This document shows, one piece after another, positions 1-6,990 of a stretch of 64,000 nt of DNA. The notes beneath the pieces were generated by a model. That model was not told the DNA's origin. It saw nothing but the letters and a program-made list of their open reading frames with translations, and made no database searches. Location: positions 2,294,001 through 2,358,000 of the forward strand of contig NZ_QUMQ01000001.1 in NCBI RefSeq assembly GCF_003387075.1, read 5' to 3'. The stretch comes from Asanoa ferruginea. GTDB taxonomy: Bacteria; Actinomycetota; Actinomycetes; Mycobacteriales; Micromonosporaceae. The position numbers and the translations under genes were made by a program. Numbering within the stretch: position 1 is the stretch's first letter; each line of letters begins with the position of its first letter.

Positions 1-19
1 GCTCCCCGTCGCGGGGAGC
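1..19 (-). terminator. Hairpin downstream of corA
   Basis: A perfect 7-bp stem (1-7 with 13-19) and a 5-nt loop lie 14 nt beyond the corA stop codon. On the minus strand this is where a corA terminator would sit. The sequence beyond it is outside the window, so a U-tract cannot be judged, and the hairpin could also serve a gene arriving on the plus strand. Confidence 0.5.
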
Positions 20-32
20 CCCTTCTTGCTGT

Positions 33-1166
33 TTAGAGCCAGCCTGAGCGGCGGAACCACCGGTAGAGCACGATCGCGGCGGCCAGCATCGCGGCGAGCG
101 CGGCCGGGTAGCCGTAGCGCCACTGGAGTTCGGGCATGTTGTGGAAGTTCATGCCGTAGATGCCGGCGATGAACGTCTCCACCGCGAAGATCGCGGCCCA
201 GGACGCGATCTTGCGCATGTCGTTGTTCTGCTCGACAGAGACCTGGGCCAGCCGGGCCTGAAGGATCGAGTTGAGCAGGTCGTCGTAGCCGTTGACCTGC
301 TCGGCGACCCGGATCAGGTGGTCCTGCACGTCGCGGAAGAAGCGCCGGATCTCCTTGGGCACGTGCCGGTTGGTCGACTCGGTGAGCTGCATGATCGGCC
401 GCAGCAGCGGGACCACCGCCCGCTTGAACTCGACCAGCTCGCGCTTCATCTGGTAGATCCGCTGGATCCGGCCGTGCACCTGGCGGGCGAAGACCTGGTT
501 CTCCAGGTCGTCGAGGTCGGTCTCCACCTGGTCGCTGACGTCGAGGTAGAGGTCGACCACGTGGTCGGCGATCGCGTAGGCGACCGACCACGGACCCTGC
601 GACAGCAGCTCCTTGCGCTGCTCGAGCCCGGCCCGCACCGGCGAGAGCTTGCAAGCGTCGCCGTGTCGCACGGAGATCACGAACTCCGGCCCGATGAACA
701 GCATCACCTGACCGGTCTCGACGACCTCGGTGGTCTCGGTCAGCTCGCCGCTGTGCCGCACGTAGCGCGCGGTGCGCAGCACCAACGAGTTGATCTCGCC
801 GAACTGCTCCAGCTTGGGGCGCTGCTCGACGCTGACCGCGTCTTCGACGGCGAGTTCGTGCAGCTCGAACGTCTCGGCGATGCCGGCCATCGTGGTCAGG
901 CTCGGCTCGTGCAGGCCGATCCAGACGAAGGCGTTGGTCTCCTCGCGGGCGGCGTGCAGCGCGTCTTCGGGGGTCCATTCGCCCGGCTGGCGCACGCCGT
1001 CGACGTAGAGGGCGCAGTCGACGATCTTGTCGCGGCCGGTGAAACCGGGCGGGGGCGCCGGTTTGGGCTCGGCGGGGGCGAGGATGCGGGTCATCGCCCG
1101 CACCGGATCGCTCCAGGACCTTGTTCGCGAACGAACTTGACTGGTCTTGTCGGCGTCATTTGACAT
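33..1166 (-). CDS. corA: CorA-type magnesium/cobalt transporter
   Basis: Encodes a 377-residue CorA-family divalent cation channel of the cytoplasmic membrane. The long acidic and helical N-terminal cytoplasmic domain is followed by two C-terminal membrane helices, with the family signature GMNFHNMPE at the end of the first helix and a short basic tail (RWFRRSGWL). The ATG at 1166 was chosen over the far upstream in-frame start at 1451, because a strong GGAGGGAGG ribosome site lies 7-8 nt before it and the extra upstream residues look like non-coding proline/arginine sequence. It is transcribed alone. The gap upstream holds an inverted repeat that could structure its leader. Substrate preference (Mg, Co or Ni) cannot be read from sequence. 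Confidence 0.93.
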   Translation of the reverse strand: MSNDADKTSQVRSRTRSWSDPVRAMTRILAPAEPKPAPPPGFTGRDKIVDCALYVDGVRQPGEWTPEDALHAAREETNAFVWIGLHEPSLTTMAGIAETFELHELAVEDAVSVEQRPKLEQFGEINSLVLRTARYVRHSGELTETTEVVETGQVMLFIGPEFVISVRHGDACKLSPVRAGLEQRKELLSQGPWSVAYAIADHVVDLYLDVSDQVETDLDDLENQVFARQVHGRIQRIYQMKRELVEFKRAVVPLLRPIMQLTESTNRHVPKEIRRFFRDVQDHLIRVAEQVNGYDDLLNSILQARLAQVSVEQNNDMRKIASWAAIFAVETFIAGIYGMNFHNMPELQWRYGYPAALAAMLAAAIVLYRWFRRSGWL

Positions 1167-1278
1167 CGACACACCTCCCTCCGCAAACCACAACCCGGAT
1201 CGGGGCCGAGTGCAGGTTACGCCTGGAAGATGGCCGGGAGCCGTCAGGATGTCGTCATGATCGCAACCCCGCCCGGGG

Positions 1279-1335
1279 GGCGCCGGGTGGACCGGCCGCG
1301 TCGGGGGGTGGGGTGCGAACGGCCCACCCGGCGCC
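1279..1335. repeat. Inverted repeat upstream of corA
   Basis: Two 12-base arms (1279-1290 and 1324-1335) are exact reverse complements separated by 33 nt of G-rich sequence. They lie 113-169 nt upstream of the corA start, within the 325-bp gap 1167-1491 that holds no convincing gene. The repeat could fold in a corA leader or be an operator. I could not match it to a magnesium riboswitch. Confidence 0.4.
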
Positions 1336-1445
1336 ATCGGGGGCGGGGTAGTGCTGAGGGGGTCGGTTTGGGCGCCGGCACCGACCGGTGGATCGCATTG
1401 TTCACCGTCATCCGGCGCCCGGTCAGCCCCCTCATCACACGGATG

Positions 1446-1477
1446 GGGCACTCTGTCGGGAATCCGACAGAGTGCCC
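1446..1477 (-). terminator. Terminator of the aminotransferase operon
   Basis: A perfect 14-bp stem (1446-1459 with 1464-1477) and a 4-nt loop start 15 nt beyond the aminotransferase stop codon. There is no U-tract, which is common for actinobacterial intrinsic terminators. Confidence 0.75.
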
Positions 1478-1491
1478 TTGGCGGACCCTAA

Positions 1492-2586
1492 TCAGCCGCG
1501 GATATCCTCGATGGCCGCCGCCAGCCGGCGTACCCCTTCATCGATCTGATCGACCGTCACCGCCGAATAGGCCAGCCGCAGCGCGTGCTTGCCGCCGTCG
1601 AGCAGGAAGTCGCTGCCCTTGACCACCGCGACACCGCGCTGCGCCGCCGCCGGCAGGAGCTGGTCGACGTCGACGTCGTCGGGCAGCTCGACCCAGAGGA
1701 AATAGCCGCCGTCGGGCTCGGTGAACGAGACGCCCGGGATGTGCTGGCGCAGTGACTCGGCCAGCACCCGCACCCGCTCGGAAAGCGCCTCGCGGACGGT
1801 CGCGATCGAGCGGTCGATGTCACCGGACACGCAGAACTGGTAGACGATCGCCTGGGACACCATTCCCGGCGAGATGTAGAGGTTCGTGGCCTTCTTGGCG
1901 ATCTCCGCGATCAGCGGCGCCGGCCCAACCAGGTAGCCGACCCGCACGCCCGGGCAGACCGTCTTGGTGAAGCTCGACGCGTGAACGACCACGCCCCGCT
2001 CGTCCATCGAGAGCATCGACGGCAGCGCCTCGCCGCGGAACCGGATGTCGGCGTAGGGGTCGTCTTCGAAGATCGTGAAGCCGTATTCGGCGGCCAGGTC
2101 GAGCAGCGCGCGGCGCTTCTCCAGGGAGAGCGTGACGCCGGCCGGGTTCTGGTAGTTCGGGATGATGTGGGCGATCCTCGGCCGGACGCCCGACTCCAGC
2201 AGCTTGCGCAGCTCGTCGGTGTCGATGCCGTCGGTCTGGGTGGTCACGGCGTGCACCTCGCCGCCCTTGTCACGCAGGTTGAGCAGGGTGCGGTCGTAGG
2301 TCGGCCGCTCCACGACGACCGCGTCGCCGGCGCCCACCAGGTGGTCGAAGAGGAACGCGTCGGCCTGCAGCGAGCCGTTGGTGACCAGCACCTGCTCCGG
2401 CGCCACCCCGTGCTTGTCGGCGATCCACTTGCGCAGCGGCAGGTAGCCCACCGACGTGCCGTAGGCGGTGACACCACCCGGGTCGGCGTCGAAGGCGCGG
2501 ACGGCGGCGGCCTTCAGGCCCTCGACGTCGACGATGTCCAGCGAGGGAGCCCCACGGGCGAAGGAGATGAGTTGCGCGGCGGTCAT
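1492..2586 (-). CDS. PLP-dependent class I aminotransferase
   Basis: A 364-residue fold-type I aminotransferase of the 2-aminoadipate/MocR-catalytic-domain type. It shows the substrate/PLP region NYQNPAG, the FEDDPYADIRF segment with the PLP-interacting Asp and Tyr, and the Schiff-base lysine in SSFTKTVCPGVRVGY. There is no N-terminal GntR helix-turn-helix, so it is an enzyme rather than a MocR regulator. The ATG at 2586 gives the usual family length. It lies 23 nt after the APH-like gene on the same strand, so the two are probably one transcript. The amino donor is unknown; aromatic, branched-chain or 2-aminoadipate substrates are all possible. Confidence 0.88.
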   Translation of the reverse strand: MTAAQLISFARGAPSLDIVDVEGLKAAAVRAFDADPGGVTAYGTSVGYLPLRKWIADKHGVAPEQVLVTNGSLQADAFLFDHLVGAGDAVVVERPTYDRTLLNLRDKGGEVHAVTTQTDGIDTDELRKLLESGVRPRIAHIIPNYQNPAGVTLSLEKRRALLDLAAEYGFTIFEDDPYADIRFRGEALPSMLSMDERGVVVHASSFTKTVCPGVRVGYLVGPAPLIAEIAKKATNLYISPGMVSQAIVYQFCVSGDIDRSIATVREALSERVRVLAESLRQHIPGVSFTEPDGGYFLWVELPDDVDVDQLLPAAAQRGVAVVKGSDFLLDGGKHALRLAYSAVTVDQIDEGVRRLAAAIEDIRG

Positions 2587-2609
2587 GGGTATCCAGCGTA
2601 GATGCCAGA

Positions 2610-3602
2610 TCAGGCTGGCAACGTTCGGGCAGTAGGTAGTACCCGATCGATCCACCAGGCCAGCTCCGGCTGGTCGGTCGTCTTCGACCAGCCGAACTGC
2701 ACGAAAGCGCCGAGCAGCGCCAACTCGAGCTGCCGGTCCCACCAGTCGGCCGTGTCGATCTTCCGCCGTTCGAGCGCGGCCCGGAATGCCTCGATCGTGG
2801 CGTTCTTCGACTCGGGCAGCCGGCCGGCGTTGAGCGCGAGATAGCTGGCCAGGTCGACACAGCTCCCCGCGGCGCCGGCCCAGCCCCAGCCGAGCAGCTC
2901 GGTGCGCCCGTCGCTGGTCGGCCGGGCGTTGCCGAACCGCCAGTCACCGTTGACCATGGTGGTCGGCAGCCCGTCGAACGCGACCAGCAACGGTGTGGGG
3001 TCGACCGCGAGGGCCAGCGCGATCTCGTGCGCCTCGGGCTGGTCGGCGGCGAGCGCGGCCCAGCCGACGACGAGCGCGTCGGCGCCGGAGCTGGCCTCCC
3101 TGATGCCGGTCGAGGGCGCCAGCGCGGTGTAGCGGGCGCCTGGCGGCGCGAGCCCGACCGGATCGGTGAAATGCCAGAACCGCGAGTGCAGGGCGGCCAT
3201 GTGATCGAGCACCCGGTGGTGCGTTTCAAGATCAATATCAAAGGGTACGGAGATCCGCCCATCGAGGACGAGCAGATCAGCGATCTCGGTGGTGGGGTCC
3301 CAGGCGATGCCGGCGATCGTGTGGTCGACCGTGCGCGGCAGCCGGTCGAGCAACCCGCTCTGCCACAGCAGCACCGTCCACGGCGGCCGCCCCTCGGCGC
3401 CGTCACCGAGGGCACGCGACACCCAGTCGAGCGGCCGGCCGATCCGCTCGATCCGGAACCGCTCGTCACCGATCAGCAGCACCTCGTGCCCGGCATCGGG
3501 GTCACCGGACGGATCATCGGCCCGCTCACTGCGCACCGGCCGGCCAGCGGCGACCGCCTTGATCATCTCGGTCGTCGAGCCGTGGACCGCGCGCCCCGTC
3601 AT
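2610..3602 (-). CDS. APH-like phosphotransferase with altered active site
   Basis: A 330-residue protein of the aminoglycoside phosphotransferase/choline-kinase-like fold. The catalytic-loop region is recognisable as VNGDWRFGN (residues 217-225): the catalytic Asp220 and metal-binding Asn225 are present, but the usual His of HGD is Asn218. The downstream DFG-equivalent, usually Asp-Trp, reads LLGWGWAG with Gly238 in place of the metal-binding Asp. Asp to Gly needs one base change (codon 2889-2891). It heads a probable operon with the aminotransferase. Either it is a pseudokinase, a family variant, or a gene inactivated by point mutation. The substrate is unknown. Confidence 0.7.
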   Translation of the reverse strand: MTGRAVHGSTTEMIKAVAAGRPVRSERADDPSGDPDAGHEVLLIGDERFRIERIGRPLDWVSRALGDGAEGRPPWTVLLWQSGLLDRLPRTVDHTIAGIAWDPTTEIADLLVLDGRISVPFDIDLETHHRVLDHMAALHSRFWHFTDPVGLAPPGARYTALAPSTGIREASSGADALVVGWAALAADQPEAHEIALALAVDPTPLLVAFDGLPTTMVNGDWRFGNARPTSDGRTELLGWGWAGAAGSCVDLASYLALNAGRLPESKNATIEAFRAALERRKIDTADWWDRQLELALLGAFVQFGWSKTTDQPELAWWIDRVLPTARTLPA

Positions 3603-3740
3603 GCTCCCCAGTCTGCCGCGCCAAGGTCCGTTTCGCAGTAACGGCGCCCAGGTGCCACGCCCAGACGATCATCACGGCCCGCCGTCGGCCAGCCGCCGGC
3701 GAGCCGCGGCCGACACGCCGCCAACGCCCCGGTCCACTGG

Positions 3741-3790
3741 AGATCTAGGTAAGAAAATGCGCCCCCAGCAGCAATTATTTACCTAGATCT
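3741..3790. repeat. AT-rich perfect inverted repeat
   Basis: Two exact 12-base arms (3741-3752 and 3779-3790, each containing AGATCTAG or its complement) flank a 26-nt spacer. CTAG and AGATCT are rare in such GC-rich DNA. The repeat lies in the 356-bp gene-free stretch 3603-3958, between the APH-like gene and the CBS gene. It could be a transcription terminator of the CBS gene, a regulator site, or the remnant of a small mobile repeat. Confidence 0.6.
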
Positions 3791-3819
3791 AGCAAATCGG
3801 AGCCGCGGCGCGGTCTCCA

Positions 3820-3958
3820 GACCGCGAGCCCGCAGGCCGCGCCGCGAGGCCAAGCCGCAAACGCGGGCAGCAGGCCGCACCGCGAACCCTGGCCGCAGGC
3901 CGCGCCGCGAGGCCCAAGCCGCAAGCCGCGAGCCGCAGGCCGTAGGCCGCGAGCCGGG
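3820..3958. repeat. Degenerate GC-rich direct repeats after the CBS gene
   Basis: This stretch is built almost wholly of short variants of GCCGCAGGCCGCG and GCCGCGAGCC. The clearest pair, 3831-3860 and 3894-3924, differs by one inserted base. It directly follows the CBS-protein stop codon and appears non-coding, probably grown by replication slippage. Confidence 0.6.
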
Positions 3959-4345
3959 CTAGACGCGTTCGCGGGCGGCGGCCCAGACGCGCATGATGTC
4001 GCGGACCGAGACCACCCCGGCCACCTCGGTGCCATCGAGCACCACCAGGTGGCGGAAGCCGCCGCGGGACATGGCCAGCGCCGCTTCTTCCAGTGTCCAC
4101 TCAGGACCGGCGTAGACCACGTCCCAGGTGATGTGGGCGCCTACGGTTTCGGTGTCGGGGTCGAGGTTGCCGCCAATGGCGTAGAGCACGTCGCGCTCGG
4201 TCATGATGCCGATCCCTTGCGCGTCGGGATCGATGACGATGGCGGACCCGACCCGGCGCGTGGCCATCATGCTGGCCGCCTGCCGGAGCGTGTGTTCGGG
4301 ACCGACCACAAGAACCTGTTTGGACATGGCATCGCGAACCTGCAT
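3959..4345 (-). CDS. Tandem CBS-domain protein
   Basis: A 128-residue protein made only of two CBS domains (about residues 7-60 and 70-125), the module that binds adenosyl ligands such as AMP, ATP or NAD. Each copy shows the CBS pattern of a conserved hydrophobic beta strand followed by a T-x-x-D or S-V-R-D helix start (MTERDVL, VSVRDIM). No catalytic or membrane domain is attached, so it probably acts as a free-standing energy or redox sensor for a partner protein. The ATG at 4345 is preceded by AAGGGGG. The gene is monocistronic and is followed by the GC-rich repeats. Confidence 0.85.
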   Translation of the reverse strand: MQVRDAMSKQVLVVGPEHTLRQAASMMATRRVGSAIVIDPDAQGIGIMTERDVLYAIGGNLDPDTETVGAHITWDVVYAGPEWTLEEAALAMSRGGFRHLVVLDGTEVAGVVSVRDIMRVWAAARERV

Positions 4346-4417
4346 GACACATCCCCCTTGAAGGTCACGGTACGGACATAGTGGTCCTGCCGGGACAGAA
4401 CTACAAGACTTGCGTGC

Positions 4418-5266
4418 TCACGCCGCTTGCCGTACCCCCGGCAGGATCTCGGTCGTGAGCCACCCGACCCGCTGGTCCCGGTCGGCCCCGGTGACCCGGA
4501 AGTTGAAGGCCGTGAAGCCCAGCCGCACGTACCCCAGGAGTGTCTCGATCACTTCCCCCGCACCGCCCGACGGCACGTCGAGGTGATAGCCGCAGGTGAT
4601 CTCCTCGATCGAGCGACCGGCGCCCTCGGCGGCCCGGGCGATCCGGTCGCGCAGCGCGGGGATGGTCTCCGGCGGGGCGTGGCCGAGCGACGGGATCCAC
4701 CCGTCGGCGAGCCGGCCGGTGACCGCGAGGGCCCGGGGCCCGAAGGTGCCGACCCAGATCGGGATCGGCCGCTCCGGCCGGGGCGTGATGGTCGCGGCGT
4801 CGGTGTGGTGGAGACGCCCGTTGAAGGTGAATGACGGCTCCGTCCACAGTCCCCGGATGATCTGCATCGCCTCGCCGAGACCGTCGACCTTGTCGCGCGG
4901 CGAGGGGACGCCGATGCCGAACGCCCGGAACTCGTCGTCGGAATAGCCACCGCCGAGGCCCAGGCCAAGCAGCCGCCCGCCGGAGAGCCGGTCGAGCGTC
5001 TCGGCCATCTTGGCCACCATCGCCGGCCGCCGGTAGGGCACGCCGAGCACCCGGGGCAGCACCCGCAGCCGGCTGGTGTTGGCGAGCATCCAGGTCAGCA
5101 TCGTCCAGGTCTCGAAGCTCGGATCGGTGCCGCAGGGATGATCCGAGGCCGACACGAAGTCGAAGCCGGCGGCCTCGGCGACGCGCGCGGCGGCGACCGG
5201 GTCCACCGCCGGCTCAGGGGCTGAGGTGGTGGCCGGCACGTCCAGCCCGAACAGGATCTTCGTCAT
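4418..5266 (-). CDS. LLM-class F420-dependent oxidoreductase
   Basis: A 282-residue luciferase-like TIM-barrel protein of the F420-dependent branch. It opens with the typical ILFGLDVP strand, followed by RVAEAAGFDFVSASDH, a cofactor-region SGGRLLGLGLGGG, and PIPIWVGTFGPRAL near the middle. It probably uses coenzyme F420 to reduce or oxidise an unknown small molecule. The ATG at 5266 overlaps the stop of the YczE-like gene by 4 nt (ATGA), so the two are translationally coupled and share the MarR-controlled promoter. A link between the membrane protein and this enzyme, such as efflux plus modification of a toxic compound, is inference. Confidence 0.87.
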   Translation of the reverse strand: MTKILFGLDVPATTSAPEPAVDPVAAARVAEAAGFDFVSASDHPCGTDPSFETWTMLTWMLANTSRLRVLPRVLGVPYRRPAMVAKMAETLDRLSGGRLLGLGLGGGYSDDEFRAFGIGVPSPRDKVDGLGEAMQIIRGLWTEPSFTFNGRLHHTDAATITPRPERPIPIWVGTFGPRALAVTGRLADGWIPSLGHAPPETIPALRDRIARAAEGAGRSIEEITCGYHLDVPSGGAGEVIETLLGYVRLGFTAFNFRVTGADRDQRVGWLTTEILPGVRQAA

Positions 5267-5862
5267 GCTGCTTCTCCATTCACGACCGGGCGGGGTGCCA
5301 CGGTCAGCAAGGGCAGGAAGACGCCGACCAGAGGTCCGATGGCCAGCGCGTAGACGATCGTGCCGACGCCGACCGAGCCGCCCAGCAACCAGCCGATCAC
5401 CAGCACGGTGAGCTCGATCAGGGTGCGGACGAGCCGGATCGAGTGGCCGCGGGCGGCCAGCCCGGTCATCAGCCCGTCGCGCGGGCCCGGTCCGAGGCCG
5501 GCGCCGACGTAGAGGCCGGTCGCGACCGCGTTGGCCAGGATGCCGGCGACCAGCAGCGCGATCCGCGGCGCGAGCGCGTCGAGGTCGGGGAGCAGCCAGA
5601 GGGTGCCGTCGGTGACCAGGCCGACGACCACGACGTTGGCGACCGTGCCGATGCCCGGGCGTTGCCGCAACGGGATCCAGAGCAGCAGCACGACGATCGC
5701 GGTGAGGTTGACGACCAGCCCGATCGACAGGCCGATCCGCTGGGCGACGCCCTGGTGGAAGACGTCCCACGGGCCGAGGCCGATGTCGGCGCGGACCATC
5801 AGCGCCAGGCTGACCCCGAAGAGCACGAGACCGGCGAACAGCCGCAACAACCTGCTTGACAT
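5263..5862 (-). CDS. YczE/YitT-family membrane protein
   Basis: A 199-residue polytopic membrane protein of the YczE/YyaS family, with about five to six hydrophobic helices and the family pattern IGLGPWDVFHQG near residues 27-38 plus GAGLGPGPRDGLMTGLA near residues 121-137. The biochemical role of the family is poorly defined; members are proposed transporters or membrane regulators. The ATG at 5862 lies inside a MarR-type operator and 7 nt after a TAATCT minus-10 element with no Shine-Dalgarno, so the mRNA is probably leaderless. First gene of the two-gene unit with the LLM oxidoreductase. Confidence 0.85.
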   Translation of the reverse strand: MSSRLLRLFAGLVLFGVSLALMVRADIGLGPWDVFHQGVAQRIGLSIGLVVNLTAIVVLLLWIPLRQRPGIGTVANVVVVGLVTDGTLWLLPDLDALAPRIALLVAGILANAVATGLYVGAGLGPGPRDGLMTGLAARGHSIRLVRTLIELTVLVIGWLLGGSVGVGTIVYALAIGPLVGVFLPLLTVAPRPVVNGEAA

Positions 5863-5903
5863 GTCAAGCAGATTAGCCGCCTTCTGTTTGACATGTCAAG
5901 CAG
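5853..5903. promoter_or_regulatory. Twin MarR-type operators between yczE-like and marR genes
   Basis: Two copies of the palindrome TTGACATGTCAA lie 32 bp apart centre to centre, three helical turns. The first (5853-5870) is a perfect 18-base palindrome over the YczE start codon. The second (5884-5903) has one mismatch and overlaps the minus-35 elements of both divergent promoters. This is the expected layout for repression of both genes by the adjacent MarR protein. Confidence 0.8.
5870..5899 (-). promoter_or_regulatory. Promoter of the yczE-LLM operon
   Basis: A consensus minus-35 TTGACA (5899-5894) and a minus-10 TAATCT (5875-5870), 18 bp apart. Transcription would start at or next to the ATG at 5862, giving a leaderless mRNA. 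The minus-35 lies within the distal MarR operator. Confidence 0.65.
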
Positions 5904-5914
5904 ACTGTTACGCT
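5888..5914 (+). promoter_or_regulatory. Promoter of the marR gene
   Basis: TTGACA (5888-5893) lies within the operator, and TACGCT (5909-5914) is 6 nt before the GTG start. The 15-bp spacing is short. The expected start point again coincides with the start codon. Confidence 0.5.
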
Positions 5915-5920
5915 GGAGCG

Positions 5921-6412
5921 GTGACCAGGTGGTTGAGCGACGACGAGATGCGGGCGTGGCTCGGCTACCGGCGGCTGCGCACGCTCCTCGACCTTCAGAT
6001 CACCCGCGACCTGGCCGCCGACTCCGGGCTCTCCGACGCCGACTACGACGTGCTCTCGACCGTCTCCTCGGCCCCCGAGCACCGGATGCGCCTTGGCGAG
6101 CTCGCCGCGTCGATCCGCTGGTCGGTCAGCCGACTCTCGCATCATGTGAGCCGGATGGAGCAGCGCGGGCTGGTGGCCCGCGACGACTGCGCCAGCGACG
6201 GCCGGGGCGCCACCGTGGTGCTCACCGACCAGGGCTGGGCGGTCATCCAGGAGGCCGCCAAACTCCACGTCGCGTCGGTCCGCGAGCACTTCATCGACCT
6301 GCTCGACCCGGCTGACCTGGCCGCGCTGGCCACCATCTCGGGCAAGGTGCTGGCCCATCTGGAGCAGAGCACCGCGCCCGACCCGGCCCGGCCCACTAGC
6401 CGCCGGCGATGA
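5921..6412 (+). CDS. MarR-family transcriptional regulator
   Basis: A 163-residue winged-helix regulator. The N-terminal dimerisation helices precede a winged helix around residues 55-110: MRLGELAASIRWSVSRLSHH is the recognition region, then HVSRMEQRGLVARDD and a wing rich in charged and glycine residues (DGRGATVVLTD). It is divergent from the YczE/LLM operon, with two TTGACATGTCAA palindromes between them, so it most likely represses both directions and is released by a small ligand. The GTG start at 5921 is supported by the minus-10 TACGCT 6 nt upstream. The ligand is unknown. Confidence 0.9.
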   Translation: MTRWLSDDEMRAWLGYRRLRTLLDLQITRDLAADSGLSDADYDVLSTVSSAPEHRMRLGELAASIRWSVSRLSHHVSRMEQRGLVARDDCASDGRGATVVLTDQGWAVIQEAAKLHVASVREHFIDLLDPADLAALATISGKVLAHLEQSTAPDPARPTSRRR

Positions 6413-6419
6413 CAGCACC

Positions 6420-6425
6420 TAGATT
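6420..6425 (+). promoter_or_regulatory. Minus-10 TAGATT, leaderless Nudix gene
   Basis: TAGATT lies 6 nt before the GTG at 6432, which has no Shine-Dalgarno. Confidence 0.45.
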
Positions 6426-6431
6426 CGGTGC

Positions 6432-6881
6432 GTGTCCGTCGAACCCTTGCGCTGCGCGGCAGGTGTGATCGTCGACGACGACGGGCGCGTGTTCATCCAG
6501 CGCCGGTCGCCGACCCGCAAGCTCTTCCCCGACACCTGGGACGTCGTCGGCGGCCACCTCGAGCCCGGCGAGACCATCGACGAGGCGCTGCGCCGCGAGG
6601 TCGAGGAAGAGACCGGCTGGCGTGTCTCGATCGTGCTCGGCACCATCGGCGAGCACCGCTACTTCGGCGAAGACGGGCTGGAGCGGCTGGAGACCGACTT
6701 CCTGATCCGGGTCGACGGTGATCTCTCCCGGCCGCGGCTCGAAGCCGGCAAGCACACCAGCTACAAGTGGATCTCCCGAGACGAGCTCGACGTCCTCGAC
6801 GAGAACAAAGACATCGACGGCGGCCTCGTCCGCCAGATCATCGAGGGCGGTTTCGCCCTTTTACGGCAGATCGGCTTGTAA
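6432..6881 (+). CDS. Nudix hydrolase
   Basis: A 149-residue pyrophosphohydrolase of the Nudix superfamily. The Nudix box is complete: it starts at GGHLEPGETIDEAL (about residues 41-54) and ends with the metal-binding helix RREVEEETGW. The preceding strand FIQRRSPTRKLFPDTWD resembles the 8-oxo-dGTP/IPP-isomerase-like branch, but the substrate cannot be told from sequence. The GTG start at 6432 has no ribosome site and follows a minus-10 element directly, so the transcript is probably leaderless. A hairpin lies just beyond the stop. Confidence 0.88.
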   Translation: MSVEPLRCAAGVIVDDDGRVFIQRRSPTRKLFPDTWDVVGGHLEPGETIDEALRREVEEETGWRVSIVLGTIGEHRYFGEDGLERLETDFLIRVDGDLSRPRLEAGKHTSYKWISRDELDVLDENKDIDGGLVRQIIEGGFALLRQIGL

Positions 6882-6884
6882 GCC

Positions 6885-6908
6885 CCCGTCTTAATCCGGC
6901 AAGACGGG
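6885..6908 (+). terminator. Hairpin after the Nudix gene
   Basis: An 8-bp perfect stem (6885-6892 with 6901-6908) and an 8-nt loop begin 4 nt after the stop codon. There is no U-tract. Confidence 0.55.
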
Positions 6909-6937
6909 CCTGAGCCGGCGCACCGCTATCCTCACGT

Positions 6938-6957
6938 CGGGAAGAGTTTTCTTCCCG
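6938..6957. promoter_or_regulatory. Inverted repeat upstream of the CDP-polyol operon
   Basis: Eight-base arms CGGGAAGA and TCTTCCCG flank a GTTT loop, 34 nt upstream of the first gene of the operon. It could be an operator, a leader hairpin or a second terminator of the Nudix gene. Confidence 0.35.
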
Positions 6958-6990
6958 TACATCTGCTACACGTGTGGAGGCAGCGCCGGG

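Noticed and set aside
1167-1451. A 95-residue N-terminal extension of CorA
   Set aside because: The residues are proline-rich without CorA similarity, and a strong ribosome site marks the ATG at 1166.
4374-4387. A DosR-like box (GGAC-N6-GTCC) upstream of the CBS gene
   Set aside because: The DosR consensus has a four-base spacer and conserved flanks that are missing here.
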